NCBI GenBank assembly: GCA_016287755.1
Contig: JAEEWT010000004.1
Coordinates: forward strand, 124,001 to 188,000
DNA length: 64,000 nt
Source of the DNA: Prevotella sp.
GTDB taxonomy: Bacteria > Bacteroidota > Bacteroidia > Bacteroidales > Bacteroidaceae
Reading direction: 5' to 3'
The notes beneath the pieces were generated by a model that was not told the DNA's origin, ran no database searches, and was given only the letters and a program-made list of their open reading frames with translations. Below are positions 35,726-44,478 of the stretch, piece by piece. How positions within the stretch are numbered: the stretch's first letter is position 1; every line of letters begins with the position of its first letter. Both the position numbers and the translations under genes were made by a program.

Positions 35726-35992
35726 TCAAGTAGATGATATGAGGTAAAAGAGCAGAATCTGAATTAACAAGATCAGGGGCAGACCGTATTTGAATAACTT
35801 ATGCTTCGTCTTGTGGTTCCAGACTCTCATTCCAAACAGCGCACCGATGGTACCACCGATCACGGCCAAGCCCAGTAACACAGCCTCTGGAATGCGCCAT
35901 TTTGAACGTTGCGCCTTCATCTTATCAATGCCATACAAAAAGAATGTAATTACATTGATGGCAATGAGGTAGATCTGAGCGAGTTGTTGCAT
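35726..35992 (-). CDS. DUF1294 membrane protein
   Basis: An 88-residue protein with two or three hydrophobic segments and the DUF1294 signature: NVITFFLYGIDKMKAQRSKWRIPEAVLLGLAVIGGTIGALFGMRVWNHKTKHKLFKYGLPLILLIQ. Members are small inner-membrane proteins of unknown role, sometimes fused to cold-shock domains, which is not the case here. It is convergent with the DKNYY gene and divergent from the decayed carbonic anhydrase, sharing symmetric promoter C. Confidence 0.88.
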   Translation of the reverse strand: MQQLAQIYLIAINVITFFLYGIDKMKAQRSKWRIPEAVLLGLAVIGGTIGALFGMRVWNHKTKHKLFKYGLPLILLIQILLFYLISST

Positions 35993-36025
35993 ACTTATCG
36001 TTGTAAAGATTATTAATTCTGGTCA

Positions 36026-36063
36026 CAAATGTAGCAATTATTCTGGAATTATCACTATCTTTG
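36026..36063. promoter_or_regulatory. Symmetric divergent promoter C (22-bp spacing)
   Basis: CAAATGTA (36026-36033, TACATTTG on the - strand) faces the DUF1294 gene. TATCTTTG (36056-36063) faces the carbonic anhydrase remnant. The spacing is 22 bp, as in promoters A, B and D. It is kept although its + strand gene is broken. Confidence 0.6.
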
Positions 36064-36100
36064 CAGATATAATTTACGAAAGAAAATTCATTTAGATACT

Positions 36101-36287
36101 ATGCGTATGATCGACCAGATTATTGCCTTTAACAAAGAATTCGTGGCACAAAAGGGCTATGAGAAGTATCTCACGGACAAGTACCCTGACAAGAAGCTTG
36201 CGGTATTATCGTGTATGGACACCCAAAGACATTACGGTGCGTAGCTTCATCATTGATTCCGAAACAGGAGGATTGGAGGAAATATGA
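36101..36287 (+). pseudogene. Carbonic anhydrase remnant with internal deletion
   Basis: From the ATG at 36101 the frame reads MRMIDQIIAFNKEFVAQKGYEKY...KKLAVLSCMDT, the N-terminus of a beta-class carbonic anhydrase including the first zinc Cys (CMDT), then runs into a TAG at 36242. In another frame from 36222, PKDITVRSFIIDSETGGLEEI to a TGA at 36285 fits the C-terminal tail of the same family. The middle of the enzyme (about 120 residues, including the second zinc site) is missing and the junction is out of frame. Such enzymes interconvert CO2 and bicarbonate. This copy cannot be active. Confidence 0.78.
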
Positions 36288-36470
36288 TCTACCTCAGACG
36301 ATTAAGATTATTCAATGTTAGGTCTTTCGAAAAACGCGAAAATTCATGAAAAATCTCTCTACTCAGACAAATTGAGTCTCGTCAGAATAGAGAGGGTAGG
36401 GGTGCTCCTCCGAATAAAATTCCCAACGTGGGAATAAAGGATAGCTGTCCGATAAACAGAAATTGATTGA
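36288..36470. other. Non-coding stretch after the carbonic anhydrase remnant
   Basis: About 180 bp with no gene. It holds CTCTCTA (36355-36361) inverted as TAGAGAG (36388-36394) and a short palindrome ATTCCCAACGTGGGAAT near 36418-36434, either of which could form a hairpin. I see no transposase remnant or target duplication. Confidence 0.5.
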
Positions 36471-37184
36471 TTATCTCATCCATCCTTCAACGCGATAGAC
36501 TTTTTCCAAGAGTTTGCTTTCTCGATTTGTTTCGGCATTTTTGAACCATACCTCTATGCGGGCTGCATAATAATCATCCCAGTCACCTTCATAGATAGTA
36601 AATGACTGCTTATTCACAACCATCCCGAACTGCTTTTGGGGAGAAACACTCACTCGGCTTTCTTCAATAAGCCTATCTTCTGAAAGAGGTATGTTACTTG
36701 TGACTTCGTAACAACGGAGAAATACTTCACCTGGTCCTAAGCTGCCATAATAAAAGTCATATTTATACATACCACCTTGAGAATCGTTCCAAATCTGCAA
36801 ATATGTTTTATTGTTCAAACTATCAACAAGTTCAACCTTTTCGGATTCAAAAGGTAATGGCAAGTTGTATTCCAGACCTTCAGGAATGGGGTGATCCTTA
36901 CCGAATCCATCAGGACCTGACATCGCACTTAAAGTAAGAGGTATCAATAGAATACAACCTACAACAGCGGAAACAATAAAAGATAAAAAGGCCTTTAACC
37001 ACTGTTTATTAATGAGCAATAATACCCATGAAGCTAATAACGCTATAATTACCAAAAGAAGTAAGATTCCAATAATTGTTTCTAATATGGAAGGTGTTTT
37101 AGTAAATAAAACAATCAATGCAATCATTGACAATGCCAACATAATAGGAAACGCCCACCAAAACTTTATAAATAACCGTATCAT
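36471..37184 (-). CDS. Predicted membrane protein of unknown function
   Basis: About 237 residues from the ATG at 37184 (MIRLFIKFWWAFPIMLALSMIALIV); this start is favoured over one 9 codons upstream because the conserved leader ends there. Three N-terminal helices (to about residue 90) precede a soluble domain (LPFESEKVELVDSLNNKTYLQIWNDSQGGMYKYDFYYGSLGPGEVFLRCYEVTSNIPLSEDRL) with a beta-rich pattern. I do not recognise the family. Transcription probably starts at promoter D, which would give a leader of about 150 bases containing the conserved element. Confidence 0.65.
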   Translation of the reverse strand: MIRLFIKFWWAFPIMLALSMIALIVLFTKTPSILETIIGILLLLVIIALLASWVLLLINKQWLKAFLSFIVSAVVGCILLIPLTLSAMSGPDGFGKDHPIPEGLEYNLPLPFESEKVELVDSLNNKTYLQIWNDSQGGMYKYDFYYGSLGPGEVFLRCYEVTSNIPLSEDRLIEESRVSVSPQKQFGMVVNKQSFTIYEGDWDDYYAARIEVWFKNAETNRESKLLEKVYRVEGWMR

Positions 37185-37305
37185 TGTTTTTATTCCGATA
37201 ATTGTTATCAATATTTCTATCTATTATACGAGAAACTGCGTATATATTGCATCAACTGGCGTTAAATTATCCTAACCGCAGAGCATAAAGAAGGGGCGAG
37301 TCAGA
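37185..37305 (-). promoter_or_regulatory. Conserved leader/regulatory element, copy 2
   Basis: This is the - strand counterpart of the element at 34440-34549, reading toward the membrane protein gene. The hairpin is TATACG-CAGTTTCT-CGTATA, followed by ATAGATAGAAA. It lies between promoter D (37339-37346) and the start codon, so it is probably part of the mRNA leader. Confidence 0.7.
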
Positions 37306-37338
37306 TTTGTTTCTTCAAAACAATCCAAATAATCCGTG

Positions 37339-37376
37339 CAAATATAGTGGAATTACTCAAAATATCCGTAACTTTG
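37339..37376. promoter_or_regulatory. Symmetric divergent promoter D (22-bp spacing)
   Basis: CAAATATA (37339-37346, TATATTTG on the - strand) and TAACTTTG (37369-37376) face outward with 22 bp between them. They serve the membrane protein gene on the left and the CotH gene on the right. Confidence 0.6.
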
Positions 37377-37421
37377 CAAACCAAAATGGAATATTGAAAA
37401 GTGAATAAAGGATATACAACA

Positions 37422-40400
37422 ATGAAAAAACTGTATTCAGTCCTATTAGCCCTGTTTACCCCATTGACTCTATCAACAGTCTATGGTGCAGGTGACAATA
37501 CATCAACAACCCTTATCATCAACGAAGTGATGGCCTCGAATGCGGGCGTAGTGATGAGTCCTGCTACTAATTTCGATAGTTGGATAGAAATATACAACCC
37601 CGATACCAAGGATATCAATCTGGCAGGTATGTACCTTAGCGTTGACGCAAGCGATTTGATGTTCTGGAAGATGCCCAATAGTATAGGTACTGTTCCAGCT
37701 AAGGGATTCCTGGTGGTGTGGTTAGGATCGAATGACATCAAAATCAGTCAGGCTCCTTTCAAACTTGACTGCGATGGCGGTACTATCTACCTGAGCGACA
37801 AGAACGGACAACTCATCACCAGCGTGGATTATCCCGTAGCGATGAGTCGTACTGCCTGGGCACGAACCACAGACGGCAGTGAGGAATGGAACTGGACAGC
37901 TGATGCTACACCCGGTGCTACGAACGCCACAGCGGTTTTTGCGAGTGAAAGACTCGATGCTCCCGTGGTGAATGTGGGCAGTCAGCTGATCAACAGTACG
38001 CTCACTTTTCATGTCGATATCCCACAAGGTGCCACATTGATGTATTCTACCGACGGCTCAGTGCCCACGTCAGCCAAAGAAGGTAGTCCTACAAGATACT
38101 GTAAGAAAAGTGCTGACGGTAAATTTACTGTCTCATGGACTACTAATTATGTTTTCCGTCTTTTCAAGGACGGTTATCTTCCCAGTGTTCCTGTCACCCG
38201 CAGCTTTATCCAGACAAGTAACAATTATACCATTCCCATCATCTCTGTTGTGGGTGATGAGCGTTACTTTACCGACCCCATGTGGGGTATTGACATAGAG
38301 GGTAGCAACGGCATTTCCGGTAAAGGCGTGGATAGACCCGTGAACTGGAACCAGCCGTGGGATCGTCCTGTCAACTTCAGTTATATCAGTCCTACGGAAG
38401 GTATGCTCTTCAACCAGGATGTCAATATCAGCGTTTCAGGCGGATGGACACGAAGTATCAATCCCCGTTCCATGAAACTCAAGTCGAACAAGATATTTGA
38501 CGGGCAGAACCGCTTCGACTATTCTTTCTTCCCACAGAAACCGTTCAACCGAGACAAGGCATTGCTGATACGTAATGGCGGTAACGATGTATGGAACAAC
38601 CACGCTCGCTTTACCGACCCTGCTCTGACAACCGTTATTCAGCGTTCTGGCATCGACCTCGATGTGCAGTCGACGGTGCAGGTAGCGGAATACATCAACG
38701 GAGAGTTCAAGGGCATCCTCAACTTGCGTGAGACCAGTAACGACAAGTTCGTGTATGCGAACTTTGGCTACGACGACGAGGAAATTGATATGTTTGAGAA
38801 CGGTGATTTCAATAACGGCGACAATGAAGCATTCAACCATCTCTGTCAGTTGGCCCAGCGCATCAACAATGAGGGTGTCTATGAAGAAGTGAAACGGTTG
38901 CTCGATGTTGATGAATTTGCCAACTATATGGCAGCAGAGTTGTTCCTTGGTAATGACGACTGGCCAGAAAACAACATCAAGGCATACCGCAGTCGTAACG
39001 ACGGACGCTTCCGCTATATCTGCTTCGACCTTGATTATGCTTTCAATCCATGGAACAGGAACACGTTCAACGAGGTACTTGACCAACATGATGATGTGGA
39101 AACAGTGAGCTTGTTCCTCAACCTGCTCAAGAACGACAGCTTCCGTAGGAAGTTCATCGACACCTACTGCATCATGGCAGGCAGTGTTTTCGAGAAGAAC
39201 AGAGCTACAGCTATCGTGAAGGAACTGGCCAACACCATGCGTCCTATGTCGGAAATTGACGGCTATACACCTGACAATGCGGCCAATAAGATTATCAATC
39301 AGCTGCAGAACCGACTGGAAGAGATGATGACTCGTGCTCAGCAATATGGACCCATGAAGCTTTCAGGAGTCAATAAACCCCATGTGACACTGGCTGCCGA
39401 TGTGGAAGGAGCCCAGCTTTTCATCAACGACATCGCAGTACCGTATGCTTCTTTCAAAGGCAGACTCTTTGATCCTGTCACATTGGAGGCAAAGGCACCT
39501 GCTGGATATACCTTTACAGGATGGAAGAAATCATCAGGAGCTACCGTGCAAGTTATTAAGACCACCGATACATGGAAGTATTACGACCGGGGACAACAGC
39601 AAGGAACAAGTTGGCGGTCCAGCAGTTTCAATGATGCATCATGGTCGTCAGGAGCAGCGCCCTTGGGATATAAGTCACCTGGCGTGAAGACCACCGTTGG
39701 TTATGGTAATGACGCTCAGAACAAGAATCCCACCACCTACTTCCGTAAGACGATAACCCTCAACGGCTCACCAACCTCCAATGACACCTTTACGCTCAAC
39801 TACGAAGTTGATGACGGTTTCATTATCTGGGTGAACGGTCAGGATGCCGGTCGTATGAACTTACCCAACGGAAATGTCGAGTACAATACGTTCACCACAT
39901 CTTATGCAGGCGATCAGCCTCTGACAGGTACCATCGAACTGTCACCTTTGTTGTTTAAGAAAGGCGAGAATACCATCGCCGTTGAGGTTCATAACAACAA
40001 TGCGAACTCCAGCGACCTGTTCTGGACATGCGAACTGGTGACGACAGTAGGTGCCACCACAGGGGAAGCCGTCTTAACCGATCGCATCATCCGTCTGCCA
40101 GAAGGAAGCAGAATCTCGCTGGTGGCTTGTTTCACTCCCTTGACCGATGGTGAACGCAAGGAACAAGGTCTTACACCTGTATGTATCAACGAGGTGAGCT
40201 CGGCTAACAGCATCTATGTGAATGAATACTACAAGCGTAACGACTGGATAGAACTCTATAACACAACGGATGCCGGTATCAATGTTGAGGGCATGTATCT
40301 GACAGACAATCTGAGTAAGCCCAAGAAGTATCAGATAACGGGCGAAGGGGCATCGACCTTCATTCCTCCCCATGGCTATCTCGTTGTATGGTGTGATAAA

Positions 40401-40910
40401 CTGGAACCGCTCACTCAACTACATTCCACCTTCAAACTTGATGCGGAAGGCGGAGATGTCATGTTGATGGCTGCTGACGAGAGTTGGAGTAACCGCATCA
40501 CTTATTATATGATGAATAGTGACGAGACTGTTGGTCGCTATCCCGATGGTAGTAATCATGTATATCTCATGAACTTGCCGACCATAGCGAAGGCTAACAT
40601 CATTTCATCATATGCCGTAAGCCTCTCGGGTGATGATCCGTCAGGCATCAACGAGATGGTGATGACCAATGATACTGAAATCAGTATGAGCTATGTTCGT
40701 AATCGTCTGATTATAAGTAGCAACCTGTCTGTCGCTGAAGCAAAACTGGGTATCTATAATATCACAGGTCAGCTGCTGAGTCAGCAGACAGTATCTATTG
40801 CCAATGGCTATGCCGAACAGACTCTCGATGCACTGCCCTCTGGTTGCTATATAGCTCGTCTGTCAGACGGTAATGGTCATCACGCAACCTGTAAGTTCAT
40901 TAAAAAGTAG
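37422..40910 (+). CDS. CotH-kinase/lamin-tail-domain secreted protein
   Basis: About 1162 residues from the ATG at 37422 (MKKLYSVLLALFTPLTLS), a signal peptide. In order, I see a lamin-tail domain (INEVMASN...WIEIYNP...PAKGFLVVWLG, ~15-140), a chitobiase-like Fn3 module (MYSTDGSVPTSAKEGSPT), and a CotH-kinase domain (~250-640; NLRETSNDKFVYANFGYDDEEIDMFENGD, RYICFDLDYAFNPW). A galactose-binding-like module (YYDRGQQQGTSWRSSSFNDASW ... VDDGFIIWVNG), a second lamin-tail domain (CINEVSSANSIYVN ... DWIELYN) and a C-terminal T9SS type A-like sorting tail (GIYNITGQLL...GCYIARLSDGNGHHATCKFIKK) follow. CotH proteins phosphorylate secreted proteins. It is probably secreted to the cell surface. Confidence 0.85.
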   Translation: MKKLYSVLLALFTPLTLSTVYGAGDNTSTTLIINEVMASNAGVVMSPATNFDSWIEIYNPDTKDINLAGMYLSVDASDLMFWKMPNSIGTVPAKGFLVVWLGSNDIKISQAPFKLDCDGGTIYLSDKNGQLITSVDYPVAMSRTAWARTTDGSEEWNWTADATPGATNATAVFASERLDAPVVNVGSQLINSTLTFHVDIPQGATLMYSTDGSVPTSAKEGSPTRYCKKSADGKFTVSWTTNYVFRLFKDGYLPSVPVTRSFIQTSNNYTIPIISVVGDERYFTDPMWGIDIEGSNGISGKGVDRPVNWNQPWDRPVNFSYISPTEGMLFNQDVNISVSGGWTRSINPRSMKLKSNKIFDGQNRFDYSFFPQKPFNRDKALLIRNGGNDVWNNHARFTDPALTTVIQRSGIDLDVQSTVQVAEYINGEFKGILNLRETSNDKFVYANFGYDDEEIDMFENGDFNNGDNEAFNHLCQLAQRINNEGVYEEVKRLLDVDEFANYMAAELFLGNDDWPENNIKAYRSRNDGRFRYICFDLDYAFNPWNRNTFNEVLDQHDDVETVSLFLNLLKNDSFRRKFIDTYCIMAGSVFEKNRATAIVKELANTMRPMSEIDGYTPDNAANKIINQLQNRLEEMMTRAQQYGPMKLSGVNKPHVTLAADVEGAQLFINDIAVPYASFKGRLFDPVTLEAKAPAGYTFTGWKKSSGATVQVIKTTDTWKYYDRGQQQGTSWRSSSFNDASWSSGAAPLGYKSPGVKTTVGYGNDAQNKNPTTYFRKTITLNGSPTSNDTFTLNYEVDDGFIIWVNGQDAGRMNLPNGNVEYNTFTTSYAGDQPLTGTIELSPLLFKKGENTIAVEVHNNNANSSDLFWTCELVTTVGATTGEAVLTDRIIRLPEGSRISLVACFTPLTDGERKEQGLTPVCINEVSSANSIYVNEYYKRNDWIELYNTTDAGINVEGMYLTDNLSKPKKYQITGEGASTFIPPHGYLVVWCDKLEPLTQLHSTFKLDAEGGDVMLMAADESWSNRITYYMMNSDETVGRYPDGSNHVYLMNLPTIAKANIISSYAVSLSGDDPSGINEMVMTNDTEISMSYVRNRLIISSNLSVAEAKLGIYNITGQLLSQQTVSIANGYAEQTLDALPSGCYIARLSDGNGHHATCKFIKK

Positions 40911-40931
40911 GTTGTCTGATCGCTTGTTACT

Positions 40932-42293
40932 TTACTTCCTGACCACTTCACGCTCAAAGAAGTCCAGGAAGAAGGGCCAGTTGGGACCAGCTTCATGACC
41001 ACCATGATGCTGGCGATAGGTGAGACGACCTTCCATCAGACCGTTGTCCATGCCGGGGAAGAGGTCGGTACCTACGCCTTTATAACCGAGCAACTCATAT
41101 ACAGGCGACGCCTTGGAGGCAGATATAAACGAACCTACCACATCCTGCCACTTGTCACCGTTCCAGCTACCGGTGGAGATAAAACAGGCACGTGGGGCGC
41201 AGAGTGCTATCAACTCGTGTTGATCTACTGGCAGGTCGTTTTCTGTCATGGGATCGGTTCCGTATTTGATCAGGTTACCGCATACCCAGTGGTACTCTTC
41301 ATGTGAGACAATGTTTCCGATGCTCTCACCGCAGTCGCGACGCCAGCCAGCTGCGCCAGCCTTACCCGAAGAGGCTATGAATCCTGCTGCAACACGCTCG
41401 TCAAAGGCCATGGCCACGAGTGAAGCCTTACCATAACGAGAAACACCTTCGATGGCGCACTTCGTAGCATCGAAGGTCTTGTCGGTTTCAAAATAGTCTA
41501 TCAGACGAGACAATCCCCAACCCCAGGCACGCAGCGAGCCCCAGTCTGTTGGCTGGCGATGCTCTCCCTTGTTGCACAGACCGATAATGCCGTTGGTCAG
41601 TCCTGATCCAGCATCGGCCTGGATGGACGAAGGGTTGATGGTGGCGGCTGCCCAGCCACGTTCTATCACCATCTGCTTCCATGATACGCCTCCACCAAAG
41701 GTGCGGAGGGGATCACCGCCTCCGAATCCGAATTCGATGATCACGGGTATGTTCTGCTTTCCGTTATCAGGATATACCACATTGGCCTGAATCTCGACCT
41801 TGATGGAAGGGTAGCTGGAGTTATCGACCGTACCTTTTAGATAACGTACCACCACAGGATTTCCTGCAAAGTCCTTCTTTTCCTCATTGGTAACTTCCCA
41901 TTTTACACCTGGTACGTTGTCGGGAATACGACCATAGACATTGTACTCGAACAGTTTTACTATCTCCGGGCGACGTTCCTTTTGCCACATCTTGGCGCTG
42001 GTGACCTTCTTGCCGCTTTCTGTAACGAGCGGATCTGGATAGAAAGGGTAGGGGTTTGCGATGAGCTCATCATAGTTGGGGTGCTTGCTCTCATCCTGAC
42101 TGTTAGGCTGGCGACCTTCACGTGGCTGACCGACTCCCACTTTTGCCAGCATGTCGGCATAATCGGCTGCAGCAATCTTGCGAAGGCTGTCTTGGTTTGC
42201 GCGGTTTCCGCCTCCGAACATGAACTGTGCGTTTGCTGTAAACGGGATGCAAGCCATAAGCATTGCCCCTAAGAAGAACTTGATGGTTTTCAT
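40932..42293 (-). CDS. CE15-type glucuronoyl esterase, secreted
   Basis: A 453-residue protein with a signal peptide (ending TANAQ). The nucleophile motif GVSRYGKA (Ser285) is the GxSRYGK signature of carbohydrate esterase family 15, with EFGFGGGDP forming the oxyanion side and the catalytic His in YRQHHGGHEAG near 430. CE15 enzymes cleave ester bonds between 4-O-methyl-glucuronic acid of xylan and lignin alcohols. This fits a plant-polysaccharide-using gut or rumen bacterium. It is convergent with the CotH gene and divergent from the small secreted protein gene. Confidence 0.88.
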   Translation of the reverse strand: MKTIKFFLGAMLMACIPFTANAQFMFGGGNRANQDSLRKIAAADYADMLAKVGVGQPREGRQPNSQDESKHPNYDELIANPYPFYPDPLVTESGKKVTSAKMWQKERRPEIVKLFEYNVYGRIPDNVPGVKWEVTNEEKKDFAGNPVVVRYLKGTVDNSSYPSIKVEIQANVVYPDNGKQNIPVIIEFGFGGGDPLRTFGGGVSWKQMVIERGWAAATINPSSIQADAGSGLTNGIIGLCNKGEHRQPTDWGSLRAWGWGLSRLIDYFETDKTFDATKCAIEGVSRYGKASLVAMAFDERVAAGFIASSGKAGAAGWRRDCGESIGNIVSHEEYHWVCGNLIKYGTDPMTENDLPVDQHELIALCAPRACFISTGSWNGDKWQDVVGSFISASKASPVYELLGYKGVGTDLFPGMDNGLMEGRLTYRQHHGGHEAGPNWPFFLDFFEREVVRK

Positions 42294-42511
42294 AACTTTA
42301 TAGTTTAATACTGTACATATTACGAGTAATGATATCTATTTCTGTGCAAAGATAGATAAAATCCTTCATATAATGACCGGAATTACAAAAAATCGTATTA
42401 TTTGGCAAATTCATATTAAATCCGACAATTTGTCAAACATAATCTGAGCATATTCTTCCAATATGTTCAAAAAAAGTGTATCTTTGCAGCAAATTTCTAA
42501 AAACTACGTAT

Positions 42512-42886
42512 ATGAAGAAACTATTTCTATTTTTGATGCTCCTGTTAGGAACATTTACAGCTCATGCAGAGGATTACCCCTATCTGACCTTTCAGATGAC
42601 CGATGGGGCGAGGGTATCTGTATCGTCATCGTCACTAACCATTTCCATCTCAGGAACGACACTGAAAGCTGGTGATCAGTCGTTCACCGTTTCGAATCTG
42701 AGTAAGATGTATTTCTCTGACCATGACGAATCAACAGGCATCGAAACGCTCTATGTTTCTGACTGGAATGAAATAACAGACATATACGACCTGAATGGTA
42801 AGAAGGTAACGAAAAACCAGATGCAGAAAGGCGTATATGTGGTACGTAGCAAGAAAGGAACCCATAAAATGACAGTGAACCCATGA
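42512..42886 (+). CDS. Small secreted protein with T9SS-like tail
   Basis: A 124-residue protein from the ATG at 42512 (MKKLFLFLMLLLGTFTAHA, signal peptide). The mature part is a short beta-rich segment (YLTFQMTDGARVSVSSSSLTISISGTTL), followed by IYDLNGKKVTKNQMQKGVYVVRSKKGTHKMTVNP. That segment has the pattern of the type IX secretion sorting domain (DLNGKKV...KGVYVVR...KMTV). Its stop overlaps the start of the DUF4353 gene (ATGA), so the two proteins are probably made together. A -7 box TATCTTTG (42479-42486) lies upstream. Confidence 0.7.
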   Translation: MKKLFLFLMLLLGTFTAHAEDYPYLTFQMTDGARVSVSSSSLTISISGTTLKAGDQSFTVSNLSKMYFSDHDESTGIETLYVSDWNEITDIYDLNGKKVTKNQMQKGVYVVRSKKGTHKMTVNP

Positions 42887-44436
42887 AAAAGATACTGACT
42901 CTCTTTGCCGTAATGCTCGTTGTCCTTACGGCATCAGCTCAAACGCTGAACATAACGGTAGGTAATGTGACTTATCAGTACCCTGCTTCGCAAACAGGTG
43001 ATATGACCTTCTCAGGTGGTAACACGGTAACCATTATGGGTAAGGCTTTCAAACTCAATGATGTCAGTAGCATCATCGTGGATAACACAGAAGTGACCGA
43101 TGGTACTGTAGGTGTTGTTTATGAAGGTACATCTGCTAAGGTGTTCGTAGCTGGCAACATCGCTCAATACATAACACCCTCCATCAGAGGTGCCCATGTT
43201 TCTATTGATCAGAGCAGCTCGCTGGAAGAGGAGGTTACCTATACACTGTCGGGCTCATCATCTGACGGTGAGTTTTATGCAACGGGATACTACAAGTCAA
43301 CCGTCGAACTGAACGGACTGACGTTGACTAACTCTTCTCCTGTCTATAGCGGTGCTGCTGTGTGCATACAGAACGGTAAGCGCATCAAGGTAAAAGTGAT
43401 TACAGGTACCACAAATACGCTTGTGGATGCTGCCAACGGTTCGCAGAAGGGCTGTCTATATATTAAGGGACATGCCGAGTTTGCCCAGAAAGGTACGCTG
43501 AATGTGAAGGGCAATGTAAAACATGCCATCAAGACTGGTGAGTACTTCTCCATCAAGAATGCCACCATCAACGTGACATCTTCAGTAGGCGACGGTATCT
43601 CGTGCAACGAATACTTCCTCATGGAAAGTGGCACCATCAACATCAGTGGTGTTGAGGATGACGGTATCCAGTGTGAAATCGATGGTGATAGCTCTACTGG
43701 TGAGACTACCGATCATGAAGATGAAGACAGTGGTAACATCTATATCACCGGTGGTTCTATCAATGTTGCCTGCACTGCCGCATCTGCAAATGGCATCAAG
43801 AGCGACGGTGCTATCACCATCAGCGATGGTACCATCAATGTTTCCTCAACGGGTAATAAGGGTGAGGGTGTTGAGTGTGAGAACTCTTTGAAGATCAGCG
43901 GTGGTCATATTACCATCAATAGTTACGATGATGCCATCAACACTGGTCAGGACATCACCATCAGCGGCGGCTATGTCTTTGCCCGCTCTACTAACAACGA
44001 CGGTATCGATGCCAATGGTGACTGCTACATCAAGGGCGGTGTGGTATATGCAATTGGTGGAGCTGAACCGGAGGTGGCTATCGATGCGAACAGCGAGGAT
44101 CGTAAGAAACTCTACGTGCAAGGTGGTACTGTCATAGCTGTTGGAGGGATAGAGAAAGGAGCCAGCATCTCCGGCGGTACATGCATGAGCACTACTTCGT
44201 GGACTGCCAATAGCTGGCATGCACTGTATAGTGGCAGCAATCTTGCTTTGGCATTCCAGACTCCGAGCAAGCCGTCTGGTAGAGGTGGTAACCAGCAACT
44301 TGTTGTATATACCTCGTCCACACCTTCGCTGCAGTCGGGTGTTTCCGTCAGTGGTGGAACAGCCTACTTCGGCGGTATGGCAAACGTTGGCGGTACAGTC
44401 AGTGGCGGTTCTTCAGTCAAACTGAACAACTGGTAA
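42883..44436 (+). CDS. DUF4353 carbohydrate-binding beta-helix protein
   Basis: A 517-residue protein with a signal peptide (ending LTASAQ). The N-terminal ~90 residues resemble the beta domain of the preceding small protein (LNITVGNVTYQYPASQTGDMTFSGGNTVTIMGKAFKLNDVSSI). A long right-handed beta-helix follows with short repeats such as GDGISCNEYFLMESGTINISGVEDDGIQC, GDITISGG and NNDGIDANGDCYIKGG. This matches the DUF4353/Cthe_2159 family, which binds acidic polysaccharide in a calcium-dependent way in characterised members. It is often found with CotH proteins, as here. Confidence 0.82.
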   Translation: MKKILTLFAVMLVVLTASAQTLNITVGNVTYQYPASQTGDMTFSGGNTVTIMGKAFKLNDVSSIIVDNTEVTDGTVGVVYEGTSAKVFVAGNIAQYITPSIRGAHVSIDQSSSLEEEVTYTLSGSSSDGEFYATGYYKSTVELNGLTLTNSSPVYSGAAVCIQNGKRIKVKVITGTTNTLVDAANGSQKGCLYIKGHAEFAQKGTLNVKGNVKHAIKTGEYFSIKNATINVTSSVGDGISCNEYFLMESGTINISGVEDDGIQCEIDGDSSTGETTDHEDEDSGNIYITGGSINVACTAASANGIKSDGAITISDGTINVSSTGNKGEGVECENSLKISGGHITINSYDDAINTGQDITISGGYVFARSTNNDGIDANGDCYIKGGVVYAIGGAEPEVAIDANSEDRKKLYVQGGTVIAVGGIEKGASISGGTCMSTTSWTANSWHALYSGSNLALAFQTPSKPSGRGGNQQLVVYTSSTPSLQSGVSVSGGTAYFGGMANVGGTVSGGSSVKLNNW

Positions 44437-44478
44437 GGTGACGGAACGACTATAGTATGTCGCTTAACACTTCTCTCT

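Noticed and set aside
36288..36470. Possible insertion-sequence scar after the carbonic anhydrase remnant
   Set aside because: Only short hairpins are seen; there are no transposase fragments, terminal repeats or target duplication that I can find.
38436..39344. A 302-codon open frame on the - strand inside the CotH gene
   Set aside because: The + strand protein has clear CotH and lamin-tail domains through this stretch; the reverse frame has no signal or motif.
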